Below are positions 1-11,451 of a stretch of 64,000 bases of DNA, in pieces. The notes under the pieces were generated by a model, which searched no databases, was not told the origin of the DNA, and saw nothing but the letters and a program-made list of their open reading frames with translations. The stretch's first letter is position 1. The number at the start of each line of letters is the position of its first letter. Location: contig ML664161.1 of assembly GCA_007570785.1 (NCBI GenBank), positions 13,626,416 through 13,690,415 on the forward strand, read 5' to 3'. The DNA comes from Antilocapra americana (lineage: Eukaryota > Chordata > Mammalia > Artiodactyla > Antilocapridae). The position numbers and the translations under genes are program-made.

Positions 1-139
1 TCAGTCACCAAATTCTCTCTCTTCTACCTGTGTATTTGGCCTTAATCTTCTCCATTTTAGTACCATTGCCAATATACTAATCCAAATCCTTTGTATCTTA
101 TTCTTAAGCCATGGAAATAGCTGCCTTATCTTTCTGCTA

Positions 140-400
140 CCCCACGTATAAACTGCATTACATTGACTTTCTCAAATGTAATCATACTGATCCCTTCTCA
201 AAAATCTTCAATGCACTTACAGGATAAAGCCCACCCTCCTGCCTAATAAGCTAGTGATCCTTCATCTGGTCCCATCTTTCTTTTCTAATTGTAATTCCCA
301 TTGCACATCTACATGACCCCTTCCCTTCAGTCAAATTGTTCTGCTCACTCATTATATTTCCCTACACAAAACCTTTGTTCCTACCATACCCCATGCTTAA
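140..400 (+). repeat. L2-like LINE fragment
   Basis: The order of short blocks (a lysine-rich-looking pyrimidine stretch, an 'aggataaagcccaccctcct' block at about 222-241, then a CATCTGGTCCC block and pyrimidine-rich text) follows the 3' part of mammalian L2 elements. It is strongly diverged, with no open frame. The assignment is by eye and should be treated as probable only. The rest of 1-490 shows nothing I can name. Confidence 0.5.
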
Positions 401-501
401 AATCCCCCAAAACTGATTCCTGTGTATTCTTAAACAGCCTCTAAGACCAAACAGCCTTCTAAGACCAAAACATGGTTATTTCTTCCTCCTAAGAATCAGT
501 G

Positions 502-768
502 CAATTGGAAGGACTGATGCTGAAGCCCCAATACTTTGGCCAACTGATGTGAAGAGCTGATTCATTGGAAAAGACCATGCTGCTGGGAAAGATTGAAGGC
601 AAAAGAAGAAGGGGATGGTATAGAATGAGATGATTAGATAACATGACCAACTCATTGGACCTAAATCCTAGTAAATTCTGGGAGATAGTGAAGGACAGGG
701 GAGCCTGGCATGCTGCAGTCCATTGGGTCACAAAGAGTCAGGCATGAGTTATCAACTGAACAACAACA
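502..768 (+). mobile_element. BovB (RTE) LINE 3' fragment
   Basis: Text encoding the C-terminal tail of BovB RT (GKIEG..R.R block, then the Bov-A-like 3' end finishing in CAACAACAAA). It is 5'-truncated and 267 bp long. Flanks carry an imperfect direct repeat: aagaatcagtg at 491-501 and aagaattagtg at 769-779 (10/11), which I read as the TSD. The reading frame is broken, so this is a dead copy. Confidence 0.85.
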
Positions 769-880
769 AAGAATTAGTGTGGCTTCATGTTTTAGAAACA
801 ATTTTGGTAAAGAAATGGAAATGAATGTTTACTGAGAACCCACTAATTATCAGATCATTTAAAGCTCTGGGAGTTATTTT

Positions 881-1318
881 ATTGTTTTTATTTTTTTGTA
901 AATTAATTAATTCATTTTAATTGGAGGCTAATTACTTTACAATATTGTAGTGGTTTTTGCCATACATTCACATGAATCAGCCATGGGTGTACATGCGTCC
1001 CTCATCTTGAACCCCCTCCCACCTCCCTTTCCATCCCATCTCTCAGGGTCATCCCAGTGCACTGACCCTGAGCACCCTGTCTCATGCATCAAACCTGGAC
1101 TGGCGATCTATTTCACATATAGTAATATACATGTTTCAATGCTATTCTCTCAAATCATCCCCCCCTCGTCTTTTCCTACAGAGTCCAAAAGTCTGTTCTT
1201 TACATCTGTGTCTCTTTTGCTGTCTTGCATATAGGATCATCATTGCCATCTTTTAAATTCCATATATATGCATTAATATACTGTATTGATGTTTTTCTTT
1301 GACTTACTTCATTTCAAG
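881..1318 (-). mobile_element. L1 3' end, 5'-truncated, minus strand
   Basis: Reverse complement of the bovine-type L1 3' UTR: T-rich start, 'ttggaggctaattactttac', then the complement of the 'atggctgattcatgt' and 'gtgcactggg' blocks, ending inside sequence just downstream of the ORF2 stop. It matches the 3' ends seen at 8466-8864, 54651-55355 and 61700-62045. Roughly 435 bp remain. Confidence 0.9.
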
Positions 1319-2350
1319 GAAACTGCAGTTAAAAGAGGCTAAGTAATACAGCCAACATCACAAAGCTATTATATTTAAATCAAGGTCAATGTAACTTCAA
1401 AGTTCTTGATCTTTTACCTCTAATATACAGATATTCCTAAACTAATCATCATCATTATGATCATTACCAACAATCTAGCACTTACTGTGTACAAAATAGG
1501 TGCTAATATTTTGAGATGATCCAACAAATGGGGAAGAATAGAAAAAGATGGGGAAGATAATATTCAAAGAGGTAATAACTCAGAATTTCCTATAATTATT
1601 GGAAGACATGACCTCTCAAATATAGGAAAAATCTACAAATCCAAACAGATTAAATGAAAACAAACTCATCCCAGAACAAACTGCAATGAAAACAAAAGAA
1701 AAAATGTTGAATTTCTTTTTACTGTACCTTACCTTCTAAGTATTCTCTTTTTTTAGGGAATGGAGGCTTTTACTCTTTCCCAGTAGACTTCTCTAGGGTT
1801 ACAAATCCCATGAAGATTTATTCATGATATTTAAACAAGTGAAGGCAGTAAAAGTAAAGGTGGAATTACCTTATAAGCTCCTAAGTTCATAATGCTATTG
1901 CACACTCAATAGACTACAGTGTGTGTAAAGATAACCCTTATATGCACTGGGAAACCAGGAAGTTCATGTGACTTGCTTTATCGAGATGGTCTCGAAGCTA
2001 ACCTGTTACATCTGAGAACTGCCTGTGCAACCTTTATCAAGTCATGGAGCCGGATGGTCATTATTATCAACGGTGGCCAACACAGAAGGAAACAGCCAGA
2101 CCTGTGGCCTGCAGGTGGACTAGCCACCACCACAGACGAAATGCTCCCACCAAACAAAACTGGCCAACAAACAGCAGCAGCAAATTCTGACCCCACGCTG
2201 GAAACAAGGGAGAAAGGGGAACTCAATAAAGGACAACATGTGGATGTAACCAGCAAAATCCAGACTGGGGACACCCTCCAGGGCTAATAACCTGGGTTTT
2301 CTACAGAGAGATAACACCAAAAAAAAGTGTTGGGGGAGATCTTTAGGTAC
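1319..2350. other. No gene recognised; left flank of the L1
   Basis: About 1 kb of AT-rich sequence without a convincing gene. A 122-codon frame at 1919-2287 has no recognisable domain and is unsupported. The block at 1970-2030 (acttgctttatcgagatggt) resembles the end of a widespread old mammalian repeat, but I cannot name the family. Confidence 0.5.
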
Positions 2351-2365
2351 AGAAAGATGAGACAT
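2351..2365 (+). repeat. Left target-site duplication of full-length L1
   Basis: agaaagatgagacat at 2351-2365 is repeated without mismatch at 8865-8879. The two copies bracket the L1 exactly, its 5' UTR on one side and the oligo-A tail on the other. Confidence 0.95.
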
Positions 2366-3161
2366 GAGGGAAAACTAAGATGGCGGAGGAATAGGACGGG
2401 GAGAACACTCTCTCCCTAATAAATATACCAAAAGAACTTTTAAAGGCCGAGCAAACTCCAAAAAACAGGAACTGAATGCTGGCAGAGGACATCGGGCATC
2501 TGGAGAGGCGACCCATTGCCGACGTGAGGAGGTAGGACAAAAGAAAGAAAAGAAAAAAAAAGTAGAGGGAGAGACAAAGAGCTGGGGACGGGTTCCGTCC
2601 CGGAAGGGGAGTCTGGAATAAAGAGGAAAAAAAAAAAAGAGGAGAAAGGTTTCCGAATACCAGGGAGCATTCTCTCTGGCAGATCTGCGGTGGATCTTGG
2701 AGAGCAATATAGCTGAGAGCAGAAGCAGATTAATAGCTAAGCCCTGCAAGGTTCGTATCTGGCTACAAGCACAGCCGAGAGCAGCAGCACAGCCGAAGCA
2801 GACTGCTCCTGCTCAGGGAGGGGCGGGCCGTGGGCTCAGGGAAGGGAGCAGCCTGAGGGACCTAACCTTCCAGGAAAAGCTCCCCCCCACCCCCAGGCCC
2901 GTGCACAAAACAAAGGGCGGTGAGGAGTCAACAGAGAGGCTGGGCAGCTGCGGGCTGCGGACCGGCCCAGCCCCCGCCTGAGAGCAGTGGGCATAACCCA
3001 GCCCCGGGGAGGCTAACCAAGACTTCTGGGGATTCTGGACAGATCGGTGCTGTATACACCTTAGAAGGAGTGCTCAGCTGCACGAGCGGCCGGGCCGGGG
3101 GAGAGGAGAAGCCCCACTCCCCAACTGTGCTGGGCGGATGACAGAGAGCCTGAGCAGAGGG

Positions 3162-3171
3162 NNNNNNNNNN
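3162..3171. other. Assembly gap (10 N)
   Basis: Ten Ns inside the L1 5' UTR. A round number of Ns in a young, repeated, GC-rich stretch suggests a scaffold join or low-quality patch rather than ten real unknown bases. The real length could differ. Confidence 1.
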
Positions 3172-3326
3172 CTATAGACTGTGAGAAGGAGAAGCCGGAC
3201 CAGGGAATCATCTGAAAATCTACAGACCCTTCCCTTCACCGAATGCACCAGCACCAGAGAAAGCCTTCATTATAACTGTACTAGGAACATCTTTTAAATT
3301 TTTAAAACTTTTATATATATACATAT

Positions 3327-3480
3327 TGTTTTTTTTTCTTTTTTTCTTTTTTTTTCTTCTTCTTTTTTTTTTTTTTAGAATTTTTAAGTCCCATATGACC
3401 TTGCTATTTTTTTTCTTCTTATTTCTTTTTTCTCCTTTATTTTTATTTTCCGTTTCTTTTGGTTTTTTTTAAAGTATTTT
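3327..3480 (+). repeat. Poly-pyrimidine tract in L1 5' UTR
   Basis: Runs of T interrupted by C and occasional A or G over about 150 bp on the sense strand, just downstream of the GC-rich part. It is part of the L1 and not a retrotransposon tail, because L1-specific sequence continues on both sides. Confidence 0.8.
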
Positions 3481-3776
3481 TGAGAACCCAGGCTTTACTC
3501 TAGATTTTTAATCTTTGCTCATTAGTACTTGGTATCAACTTTGTACCTTTTAAGATCCAAGCTCCAGTACCCACTGCTACCTGGGAGTGAGATCATTGGC
3601 TTGACTGCTTTCTCCCCATTCTTATCTCTTGCTCGTAACAGTGAGGAAACCTAGACTCAACCACCAGAAAACCACACAAGCCTTTCCATCCAGGAAACTT
3701 CGACAAACCACACATCCAACCCCTCCCATAGAGAGGAATCCCCACAATAAAGGGACAACACAGCAAGATAAACAAG

Positions 3777-4703
3777 ATGAAAAGGCAGAGAAATACCCAG
3801 CAAGTAAAGGAACAGGATAAATACCCCCTAGACCAAACAAAAGACGAAGAGATATGAAGTCTACCTGACAAAGAATTCCAAATAATGATAGTGAAAATGA
3901 TCCAAAACCTGGAAAATAAGTTGGAGTTGCAGCTCAATAACCTGCAGGCAAGGACTGAGAAGATGCAGGTAAGCTTTAACAAGGACTTAGAAGAAATGAA
4001 AAAGAGTCAAAATACAATGAATAATGCAATAAATGAGATCAAAAACACCCTGGAGGGAACCAACAGTAGAATAACAGAGATAGAAGACAGAATAAGTGAG
4101 GTAGAAGACAGAATGGCAGAAATAAATGAAACAGAAAGGAAAAATGAAAAAAGAATTAAAAGAAATGAAGACAATCTTAGAGACCTCTGGGACAATATTA
4201 AACTCACCAATATTCGAATCATAGGAGTCCCAGAAGAAGAAGACAAAAAGAAAGACCATCAGAAAATTCTTGAAGAGATAATTGTAGAAAACTTCCCTAA
4301 ATTGGGGAAGCAAATAGCCACTCACATCCAAGAAACACAGAGAATCCCAAATAGAATGAACCCCAAGCAGGACACGCCAAGACACATATTAATCAAATTG
4401 GCAAATATCAAATACAAAGACCAAATATTAAAAGCAGCAAGGGAGAAGCAAAAGATAACTCACAAGGGGAATCCCATAAGGATAACAGCTGATCTCTCAA
4501 CAGAAATGCTTCAGGCCAGAAGGGAATGGCAAAACATACTTAAAGTCATGGAAGAAAACAATCTACAACCCCGACTACTGTACCCAGCAAGGATCTCATT
4601 CAAATTTGAAGGAGAATTCAAAATTTTCTCAGACAAGCAGAAACTGAGAGAATTCAGCAACACCAAACCAGCCCTCCAACGAATGCTAAAGGAACTTGCC
4701 TAG
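3777..4703 (+). pseudogene. L1 ORF1p gene with a nonsense codon
   Basis: RNA-binding nucleic-acid chaperone of the L1 RNP, normally a coiled-coil trimer. From the ATG at 3777 the frame has 308 sense positions to the TAG at 4701-4703, but codon 27 is TGA (3855-3857). The family-typical basic N-terminus is readable on both sides in the same frame, so this looks like a single substitution. An in-frame ATG at 3885 (codon 37) leaves a 272-residue frame. In that numbering, residues 5-100 are heptad-rich coiled coil, 105-190 the RRM-like domain (RIIGVPE at 111-117) and 195-265 the C-terminal domain (ARREW 211-215, YPARISF 233-239). The end and spacer to ORF2 are normal. Re-initiation at 3885 is possible but unproven, and the loss removes only the N-terminal tail. 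Confidence 0.92.
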
Positions 4704-4754
4704 ATAGGAAACATGGATGGGATAGATAATCTGGAACCCAAAACAATAAAATAA

Positions 4755-7700
4755 ATGGCAGCGGGATCATACTTATCAATAATTACCTTAAATGTAAACG
4801 GGCTGAATGCCCCAACCAAAAGACAAAGATTGGCCGATTGGATACAGAAACAAGACCCCTATATATGTTGTCTACAAGAGACCCACCTCAAACCTAGGGA
4901 CACATATAGACTGAAAGTTAAAGGCTGGAAAAAGATATTCCATGCAAATAAAGACCAAAAGAAAGCAGGAGTGGCAATACTCATATCTGATAAAGTAGAC
5001 TTTAAAATAAAGGCAGTGAAAAGAGATAAAGATGGACATTACATAATGATCAAAGGATCAATCGAGGAAGAAGAAATAACAATTATAAATATTTATGCAC
5101 CTAACATAGGAGCTCCACAATATGTAAGGCAAATGCTAACAAATATGAAAGGGGAAATCAACAACAACACAATAATAGTGGGAGACTTTAATACACCACT
5201 CACACCAATGGATAGATCAACTAGACAGAAAAGTAACAAGGAAATTCAAACTTTAAATGAAACAATAGACCAACTAGACCTAATTGATATCTATAGGTCA
5301 TTCCACCCCAAAACAAGGAATTTCACCTTTTTCTCAAGTGCACACGGGACCTTCTCCAGGATAGATCACATCCTGGGCCATAAATCTAACCTTGATAAAT
5401 TCAAAAATATTGAAATCATCCCAAGCATCTTTCCTGACCACAATGCAGTGAGATTAGATTTCAACTACAGGAGAAAACCTCTCAAAACTTCCAACATATG
5501 GAGGCTCAACAACACACTGCTGAATAACCAACAAATCACAGAAGAAATTAAAAATGAAATTGAGTTATGCATGGAAACGAATGAAAATGAAAACACAACA
5601 GCCCAAAACCTATGGGACACTGTGAAAGCAATGCTAAGGGGAAAGTTCATAGCAATACAAGCTCACCTCAGGAAACAAGAAAAAAATCAAATAAATGACC
5701 TTACTATACACCTAAAGCAACTAGAAAGGGAAGAGATGCAGAAGCCCAGGTCTAGTAGAAGGAAAGAAATCTTAAAGATCAGGGCAGAAATTAATGCAAA
5801 GGAATCAAAAGTGACCATAGCAAAAATCAACCAAGCCAAAAGCTGGTTCTTTGAGAAGATAAATAAAATTGACAAACCATTAGCCAGACTCATCAAGAAA
5901 CAAAGGGAGAAAAACCAAATCAACAGAATTAGAAATGAAAACGGAGAGATCACGACAGAAAACACAGAAATACAAAGGATCATAAGAGACTATTATCAGC
6001 AACTATATGCAAATAAACTGCACAATTTGGATGAAATGGACAAATTCCTAGAAAAGTATAACTTTCCAAGACTAAACCAGGAAGAGATAGATAATATTAA
6101 TAGACCCATCACAAGCACGGAAATTGAAACCGTAATCAGAAATCTTCCAAAAAACAAAAGCCCAGGACCAGATGGCTTCACAGCTGAATTCTACCAAAAA
6201 TTTAGAGAAGAGCTAACACCTATTCTACTCAAACTCTTCCAGAAAATTGCAGACGAAGGTAAACTTCCAAACTCATTCTATGAGGCCTCCATCACCCTAA
6301 TTCCAAAACCTGGCAAAGATGCCACAAAAAAAGAAAACTACAGGCCAATATCACTGATGAACTTAGACGCAAAAATCCTCAACAAAATTCTAGCAAATAG
6401 AATCCAACAACACATCAAAAAGATCATACATCATGATCAAGTAGGCTTTATCCCAGGGATGCAAGGTTTCTTCAATATTCGTAAATCAATCAATGTAATA
6501 CACCACATTAACAAATTGAAAAATAAAAATCACATGATTATCTCAATAGATGCAGAGAAAGCCTTTGACAAAATTCAACATCCATTTATGATAAAAACCC
6601 TCCAAAAAGTAGGAATAGAAGGAACATACCTCAACATAATAAAAGCTATATATGACAAACCCACAGCAAACATTATCCTCAATGGAGAAAAGCTGGAAGC
6701 ATTCCCCCTGAAATCAGGGACAAGACAAGGGTGCCCACTCTCACCACTACTATTCAACATAGTTTTGGAAGTTTTGGCCACAGCAATCAGAGCAGATAAA
6801 GAAATCAAAGGAATACAGATTGGAAAAGAAGAAGTAAAACTCTCTCTGTTTGCAGATGACATGATCCTCTATATTGAAAACCCTAAAGACTCTACGAGAA
6901 AATTACTAGAGCTAATCAGTGAATATAGCAAAGTTTCAGGATACAAAATCAACACACAGAAATCCCTGGCATTCCTATACACTAACAGTGAGAAATCAGA
7001 AAGAGAAATTAAGGAAACAATTCCATTCACCATCGAAACAAAAAGAATAAAATACTTAGGAGTATTTCTACCTAAAGAATCAAAAGACTTGTATATAGAA
7101 AACTATAGAACACTGATGAAAGAAATCAAGGAGGACACAAACAGATGGAGAAATGTGCTGTGTTCATGGATTGGAAGAATCAATATAGTGAAAATGAGTA
7201 TACTACCTAAAGCAATCTATAGATTAAATGCAATTCCTATCAAGCTACCAGAGGCCTTTTTCAAAGAATTGGAACAAATAATTTCTCAATTTGTATGGAA
7301 ATACAAAAAACCTCGTATAGCCAAAGCAATCTTGAGAAAGAAGAATGGAACTGCCGGAATCAACCTACCTGACTTTAGGCTGTACTACAAATCCACAGTC
7401 ATTAAGACAGTATGGTACTGGCACAAAGACAGAAACATAGATCAATGGAACAGAATAGAAAGCCCAGAGATAAATCCACGCATCTATGGACACCTTATCT
7501 TTGACAAAGGAGGCAAGAATATACAATGGAGAAAAGACAACCTCTTTAACAAGTGGTGCTGGGAAAATTGGACAGCCACTTGTAAAAGAATGAAACTAGA
7601 TCACTTTCTAACACCATACACAAAGATAAATACAAAATGGATCAAAGATCTAAGCATAAGACCAGAAACTATAAAACTCCTAGAGGATAACATAGGCAAA

Positions 7701-8465
7701 ACACTCTCTGCTATAATCCAAAGCGGGATCCTCCATGACCCACCTCCCAGAATACTGGAAATAAAAACACGAATAAACAAATGGGACCTAATTAAAATTA
7801 AAAGCTTTTGCACAACAAAGGAAACTATAAGCAAGGTGAAAAGACAGCCTTCAGAATGGGAGAAAATAATAGCCAATGAAGCAACAGACAAACAATTAAT
7901 CTCAAAAATATACAAACAACTCCTGCAGCTCCATTCTAGAAAAATAAACAACCCAATTAAAAAGTGGGCCAAAGAACTTAACAGACATTTCTCCAAGGAA
8001 GATATAAAAATGGCTAACAAACACATGAAAAGATGCTCAACATCACTCATTATCAGAGAAATGCAAATCAAAACCACAATGAGGTACCACTTTACACCAG
8101 TCAGAATGGCTGCCATCCAAAAGTCTACAAGCAATAAATGCTGGAGAGGATGTGGAGAAAAGGGAACCCTCTTACACTGTTGGTGGGAATGCAAACTAGT
8201 ACAGCCACTATGGAAAACAGTGTGGAGGTTCCTTAAAAAGCTGCAAATAGACCTGCCATATGACCCGGCAATCCCACTGCTGGGCATATACACCGAGGAA
8301 ACCAGAATTGAAAGAGCCACCTGTACCCCAATGTTCATCGCCGCATTGTTTACAATAGCCAGGACATGGAAGCAACCTAGATGCCCATCAACTGATGAAT
8401 GGATAAGAAAGCTGTGGTACATATACACAATGGAATATTATACAGCATTAAAAAAATTCATTTGA
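4755..8465 (+). CDS. L1 ORF2p, endonuclease / reverse transcriptase
   Basis: A single 1236-residue frame. The APE-type endonuclease (about 1-240) retains the expected residues: N13, E42, Y114, D144/N146, T191, D204/H205 and D228/H229. The RT domain (about 480-790) has '[10 protein letters not shown]', '[14 protein letters not shown]' and the catalytic FADD at 699-702. The C-terminal Cys-rich motif (C1129, C1133, H1141, C1146) is complete. It starts 51 bp after the ORF1 stop, as usual. The C-terminus is odd: compared with the copy at 61419-62045, one base is missing near 8445 and another in the A run at 8451-8456. The frame therefore ends at TGA 8463-8465, about 35-40 residues short of the tail that copy still encodes. 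EN and RT look chemically intact, but whether the short form works is unknown. Confidence 0.96.
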   Translation: MAAGSYLSIITLNVNGLNAPTKRQRLADWIQKQDPYICCLQETHLKPRDTYRLKVKGWKKIFHANKDQKKAGVAILISDKVDFKIKAVKRDKDGHYIMIKGSIEEEEITIINIYAPNIGAPQYVRQMLTNMKGEINNNTIIVGDFNTPLTPMDRSTRQKSNKEIQTLNETIDQLDLIDIYRSFHPKTRNFTFFSSAHGTFSRIDHILGHKSNLDKFKNIEIIPSIFPDHNAVRLDFNYRRKPLKTSNIWRLNNTLLNNQQITEEIKNEIELCMETNENENTTAQNLWDTVKAMLRGKFIAIQAHLRKQEKNQINDLTIHLKQLEREEMQKPRSSRRKEILKIRAEINAKESKVTIAKINQAKSWFFEKINKIDKPLARLIKKQREKNQINRIRNENGEITTENTEIQRIIRDYYQQLYANKLHNLDEMDKFLEKYNFPRLNQEEIDNINRPITSTEIETVIRNLPKNKSPGPDGFTAEFYQKFREELTPILLKLFQKIADEGKLPNSFYEASITLIPKPGKDATKKENYRPISLMNLDAKILNKILANRIQQHIKKIIHHDQVGFIPGMQGFFNIRKSINVIHHINKLKNKNHMIISIDAEKAFDKIQHPFMIKTLQKVGIEGTYLNIIKAIYDKPTANIILNGEKLEAFPLKSGTRQGCPLSPLLFNIVLEVLATAIRADKEIKGIQIGKEEVKLSLFADDMILYIENPKDSTRKLLELISEYSKVSGYKINTQKSLAFLYTNSEKSEREIKETIPFTIETKRIKYLGVFLPKESKDLYIENYRTLMKEIKEDTNRWRNVLCSWIGRINIVKMSILPKAIYRLNAIPIKLPEAFFKELEQIISQFVWKYKKPRIAKAILRKKNGTAGINLPDFRLYYKSTVIKTVWYWHKDRNIDQWNRIESPEINPRIYGHLIFDKGGKNIQWRKDNLFNKWCWENWTATCKRMKLDHFLTPYTKINTKWIKDLSIRPETIKLLEDNIGKTLSAIIQSGILHDPPPRILEIKTRINKWDLIKIKSFCTTKETISKVKRQPSEWEKIIANEATDKQLISKIYKQLLQLHSRKINNPIKKWAKELNRHFSKEDIKMANKHMKRCSTSLIIREMQIKTTMRYHFTPVRMAAIQKSTSNKCWRGCGEKGTLLHCWWECKLVQPLWKTVWRFLKKLQIDLPYDPAIPLLGIYTEETRIERATCTPMFIAALFTIARTWKQPRCPSTDEWIRKLWYIYTMEYYTALKKFI

Positions 8466-8864
8466 AGCAATTCTACTCAGATGGACGAAACTGGGGCCCA
8501 TTATCCAGAGTGAAGTAAGCCAGAAGCAAAAACAACAATACAGTATATTAACGCATATATATGGAATTTAGAAAGACAGTAACGAGAACCCAACATGGGA
8601 GACAACAAAAGGAACGCAGATGTATAGAATAGACTCGCGGACTTTGTGGATGAGGGTAAGGGTGGGATGATATGGGAGAAGGGCATTGAAGCATGTTAAT
8701 TGTCATGTGTCTAATCAATCGCCAGCCCAGGATTGATGCTCGGGGCTGGTGCAGCGAGATTTCCCGGGGGGGAGGGAGGAGGGAGGGGGGTTCCGGAGGG
8801 GAAGCATATGTAAACCCATGGTGATATCATGACAATGTATGGCAAAAACAATTTAAAAAAAAAA
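8466..8864 (+). mobile_element. L1 3' UTR and oligo-A tail
   Basis: About 390 bp of non-coding 3' UTR plus an A-rich tail. A G-rich run at 8764-8806 contains several G3+ tracts in a row, the usual position of the G-quadruplex-forming tract in mammalian L1 3' UTRs. Between about 8745 and 8775 this copy departs from the in-window relatives at 48243 and 61880. The tail is short (about 11 A). Confidence 0.9.
8764..8806 (+). other. G-rich tract, possible G-quadruplex
   Basis: Four or more runs of three or more G within about 40 bases on the sense strand (near 8765, 8773, 8780, 8785, 8797). Such tracts are a conserved feature of L1 3' UTRs. Folding is inferred from the G-run pattern only. Confidence 0.65.
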
Positions 8865-8879
8865 AGAAAGATGAGACAT
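8865..8879 (+). repeat. Right target-site duplication of full-length L1
   Basis: Perfect 15-bp copy of 2351-2365, directly after the L1 A-tail. Confidence 0.95.
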
Positions 8880-11159
8880 AAGACTTAGTCACCAGTGATA
8901 GTGTGGGGAGCTGGCCTAGGTCCAGATTCTAACAACAATACTGTCAAGAAATTTTTAATGAGACAATCAGAAATTTGAAGAAACTAGGTGATGATATTCA
9001 GAGTTACTGTCAATTTTAAATGATGATAGTTGGTTTTGTAAAAAACAAAAGAGGACTTTTAATATATTTACAGATGAAATGATACGAAGTCTGGCATTGG
9101 CTTCATGATCTGGGAGTGTGTAGGGGGGAGATGAAACAAGATTTATAAATGAATTAGTAAAGAGAAGAGAAGGCACTACAGACCAACAAGTCCCACCTGA
9201 ATGGTGTGCTTGTATGCCTGGATCCTGAGTTTTGTGACATGTAAACTGTAAGTTGATTTTTTTTTTTCAGCAAAAGGAATTTTTATGCTTTTCGAAGTGC
9301 CTTAAGATAATTTCCAAATAGTTTGAGTATTGTTTTAAAATATACCAGGCCCTTTAATGAAATAGCATTCAGATCTGCCCTTTCAAGCAGCACCTCCAGT
9401 TTTGACATCTTTCACCAACAAAATGGGAAAGTTCCATTTCCTTCTGAAGGTAATTTCTGGAGTTAGAAAGCTGGAGTGATTTGCAGAGATAAACAGTGAA
9501 AACAAGGAGTCATGCAGTGTGCTTACCTAGGAAGAGAAGCCAAAGATATTTCTGAATGAGGTTACAAAATTGCATTTCTGAGGCCCAAACCTGCACTGTA
9601 GACTGCGAGGAGACAGGTATGGTCCCCACTGTACCCAGAGCCCATCTTCCAGAATCTCATTTTCTTAACTGACCCCACTCAGCACCACTGAGCTGAACAG
9701 AGGCCCCATGTATACTATCTTTATCCCAATTTTGGAGACACAGTAGGTTCTCAACCAATGTCAAAGTCAAAGTATTCTCTTTTTAAATGTCTATACCACT
9801 GACCAGGAAAATAGTTATTTATAGATAAGTGGGAATTAATTTGTTGGCTTGTTTCTGCCTAGGACACTTGCATGGGAAAGCCGTGAGTTTTCTTGGAAGG
9901 AAGATCATTTCAGAATGTGAATATTCACTCAGAAAAATAGCTTTTGATAAATTTTGTAGAAAAGGTCTTTGGATATAAAAGAAGGAGCAGAAGAGTACTT
10001 GACACTATGTAAGGAGAAGGGATACCCAAAGGGCAAAGAAAAACAAGGTAAATGATACTTATCCACCTCATATTTTGGCTTCAAGTCAATTCTACAGCAA
10101 TTTTCAGAAAATTACAGAATTTTCAGAAAATTATCATATTTCACACTTACCTCTGAAAACCCTAAGAACAAATTGGGCTAATCCTGTAACAAATCACACT
10201 TGGCAAAATCATATAGCAATAACATTACACAATGAAGAAGGCACCAAAGAGGTGAATCTCAGCCCTGGTTCCAATTTACTCTGACTGTGTGATCTTGGAA
10301 ACTGTCCTCCAGCGTCAACAACTATAAACAAACATACCTTCTCTATTTATCTCATTTATTAGAAGGAAATGAGTCGACAAATGTAAACGTCTTATTTGTG
10401 CATAACATAGGAAACGTGTGAAGGACTACAGTTGTCAAATGAGCCATGGTACAGCTAGCAGTAAACATTTACGTTTTGTATAACTAAAGATCATCGTGAG
10501 TCCCCAAAGAAAGGTATTACATAATTCTTTTCAGAAGTATTTAAACAGACATTTTCCATTCCATAGACGTGAATAATCCTCAAGCTTAAAATACAGAACT
10601 CAAAGTAGACGCAAAGGTCACTAACTCACCCGCAAAATGTGTGATGGTAACATTTTCAGTTCATTCCAAACCATCAGAGTCAAGCTGTGTTGTTATCTAC
10701 AGGTGGCCCACACTCATTTTTTCTCCCTCTCTGCATCCTTTCTTTCAAAAAGGATTGGAGCATATAATTAGTTGATTTTCACACAAATGGTCAGCTCCCT
10801 CAAAGAGGGAGATAAAACAAATTTAACTGTGAGAGAACAATTTCTATGCCTGTCATTAGAAACGTAACCATTTAATTTGATTCAAATGAACACATTTTTT
10901 AAAGTTTAAATAGTCTGATTTGCTTATTTAAGAAATTCTCTTTATTGACAAGCCTATGTTCATATTGTTTCTTAGATGTCTTCTGAGTTACCATGTTGGA
11001 ATAGAATCAGACTAGATACAATGAAAATAAGTAGATTAAAGGACTATATCTTGCATACATTTCTCTCCAATTGAAACATGCCATTGCTAATTCTAAGGAC
11101 CAAATAAAGGACACAGGGTAACACTCAGGAAACATTTTCACTGCTATCATGTTGAAAAT
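8880..11159. other. No gene recognised; possible MIR piece
   Basis: About 2.3 kb of AT-rich sequence with no convincing gene. The only repeat-like stretch I can suggest is 10240-10335 (minus strand), where 'ctgtgtgatcttgg' resembles the MIR core. A 69-codon frame at 10075 has no recognisable domain. Confidence 0.5.
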
Positions 11160-11171
11160 CTCTATACTGTG

Positions 11172-11439
11172 CTACTGCTGCTGCTGCTACTAAGTCGCCT
11201 CAGTCATGTCCGACTCTGTGCGACCCCATAGACGGCAGCCCACCAGGCTCTTCCATCCCTGGGATTCTCCAGGCAAGAACGCTGGAGTGGGTTGCCATTG
11301 CCTTCTCCAATGCGTGAAAGTGAAGTCACTCAATCGTGTCCAACTCTTCGTGATCCCGTGGACTGTAGCCTACCAGACTCCTCTGTCCATAGGATTTTCC
11401 AGGCAAGAGGACTGGAAGGGGTTGACATCGCCTTCTCCA
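11172..11439 (-). mobile_element. Bov-A2 SINE (Bov-A dimer)
   Basis: Two Bov-A units in tandem on the minus strand: unit one 11172-11310, unit two 11320-11439, joined by the 'gtgaaagtgaagtc' linker, with the (CTG)n tract at 11175-11187 at the 3' end. A perfect 12-bp TSD, ctctatactgtg, lies at 11160-11171 and 11440-11451. It is non-autonomous, and its 3' end is shared with BovB. Confidence 0.95.
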
Positions 11440-11451
11440 CTCTATACTGTG

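Larger units (their letters stand above)
2366..3776 (+). promoter_or_regulatory. L1 5' UTR / internal promoter
   Basis: It opens with an A-rich leader and aagatggcgg at 2377-2386, the YY1-type core also found at the start of human L1, where YY1 sets correct transcription initiation. A GC- and CpG-rich part (about 2780-3160) is followed by an unusually long T-rich tract (3327-3480). The 10-N gap makes its true length uncertain. Promoter activity is inferred from family knowledge, not visible in sequence. Confidence 0.8.
2366..8864 (+). mobile_element. Full-length LINE-1 (bovine L1 type)
   Basis: A 6.5-kb autonomous non-LTR retrotransposon with all parts in order: 5' UTR (2366-3776), ORF1 (3777-4703), a 51-bp spacer, ORF2 (4755-8465), 3' UTR (8466-8853) and an oligo-A tail (about 8854-8864), within a perfect 15-bp TSD. 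Normally it is transcribed from its own internal promoter, and ORF1p/ORF2p bind the RNA in cis and prime reverse transcription at nicked genomic DNA. This copy has a nonsense codon in ORF1 and two single-base losses at the 3' end of ORF2, so it is probably not competent in cis. The perfect TSD and few lesions suggest a fairly recent insertion compared with the other L1 pieces here. A 10-N gap lies in the 5' UTR. Confidence 0.97.

Noticed and set aside
2375..2749. Minus-strand frames in the L1 5' UTR (65-124 codons)
   Set aside because: They lie antisense in the L1 promoter and are rich in low-complexity F/S/L. No known product, though antisense L1 transcription is possible.
7601..8428. 275-codon minus-strand frame
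   Set aside because: Antisense to L1 ORF2; the composition of ORF2 gives long antisense frames. No domain recognised.
4755..8465. ORF2 as a host reverse-transcriptase gene
   Set aside because: It is inside a TSD-flanked L1 with normal ORF1/ORF2 spacing and an A-tail.
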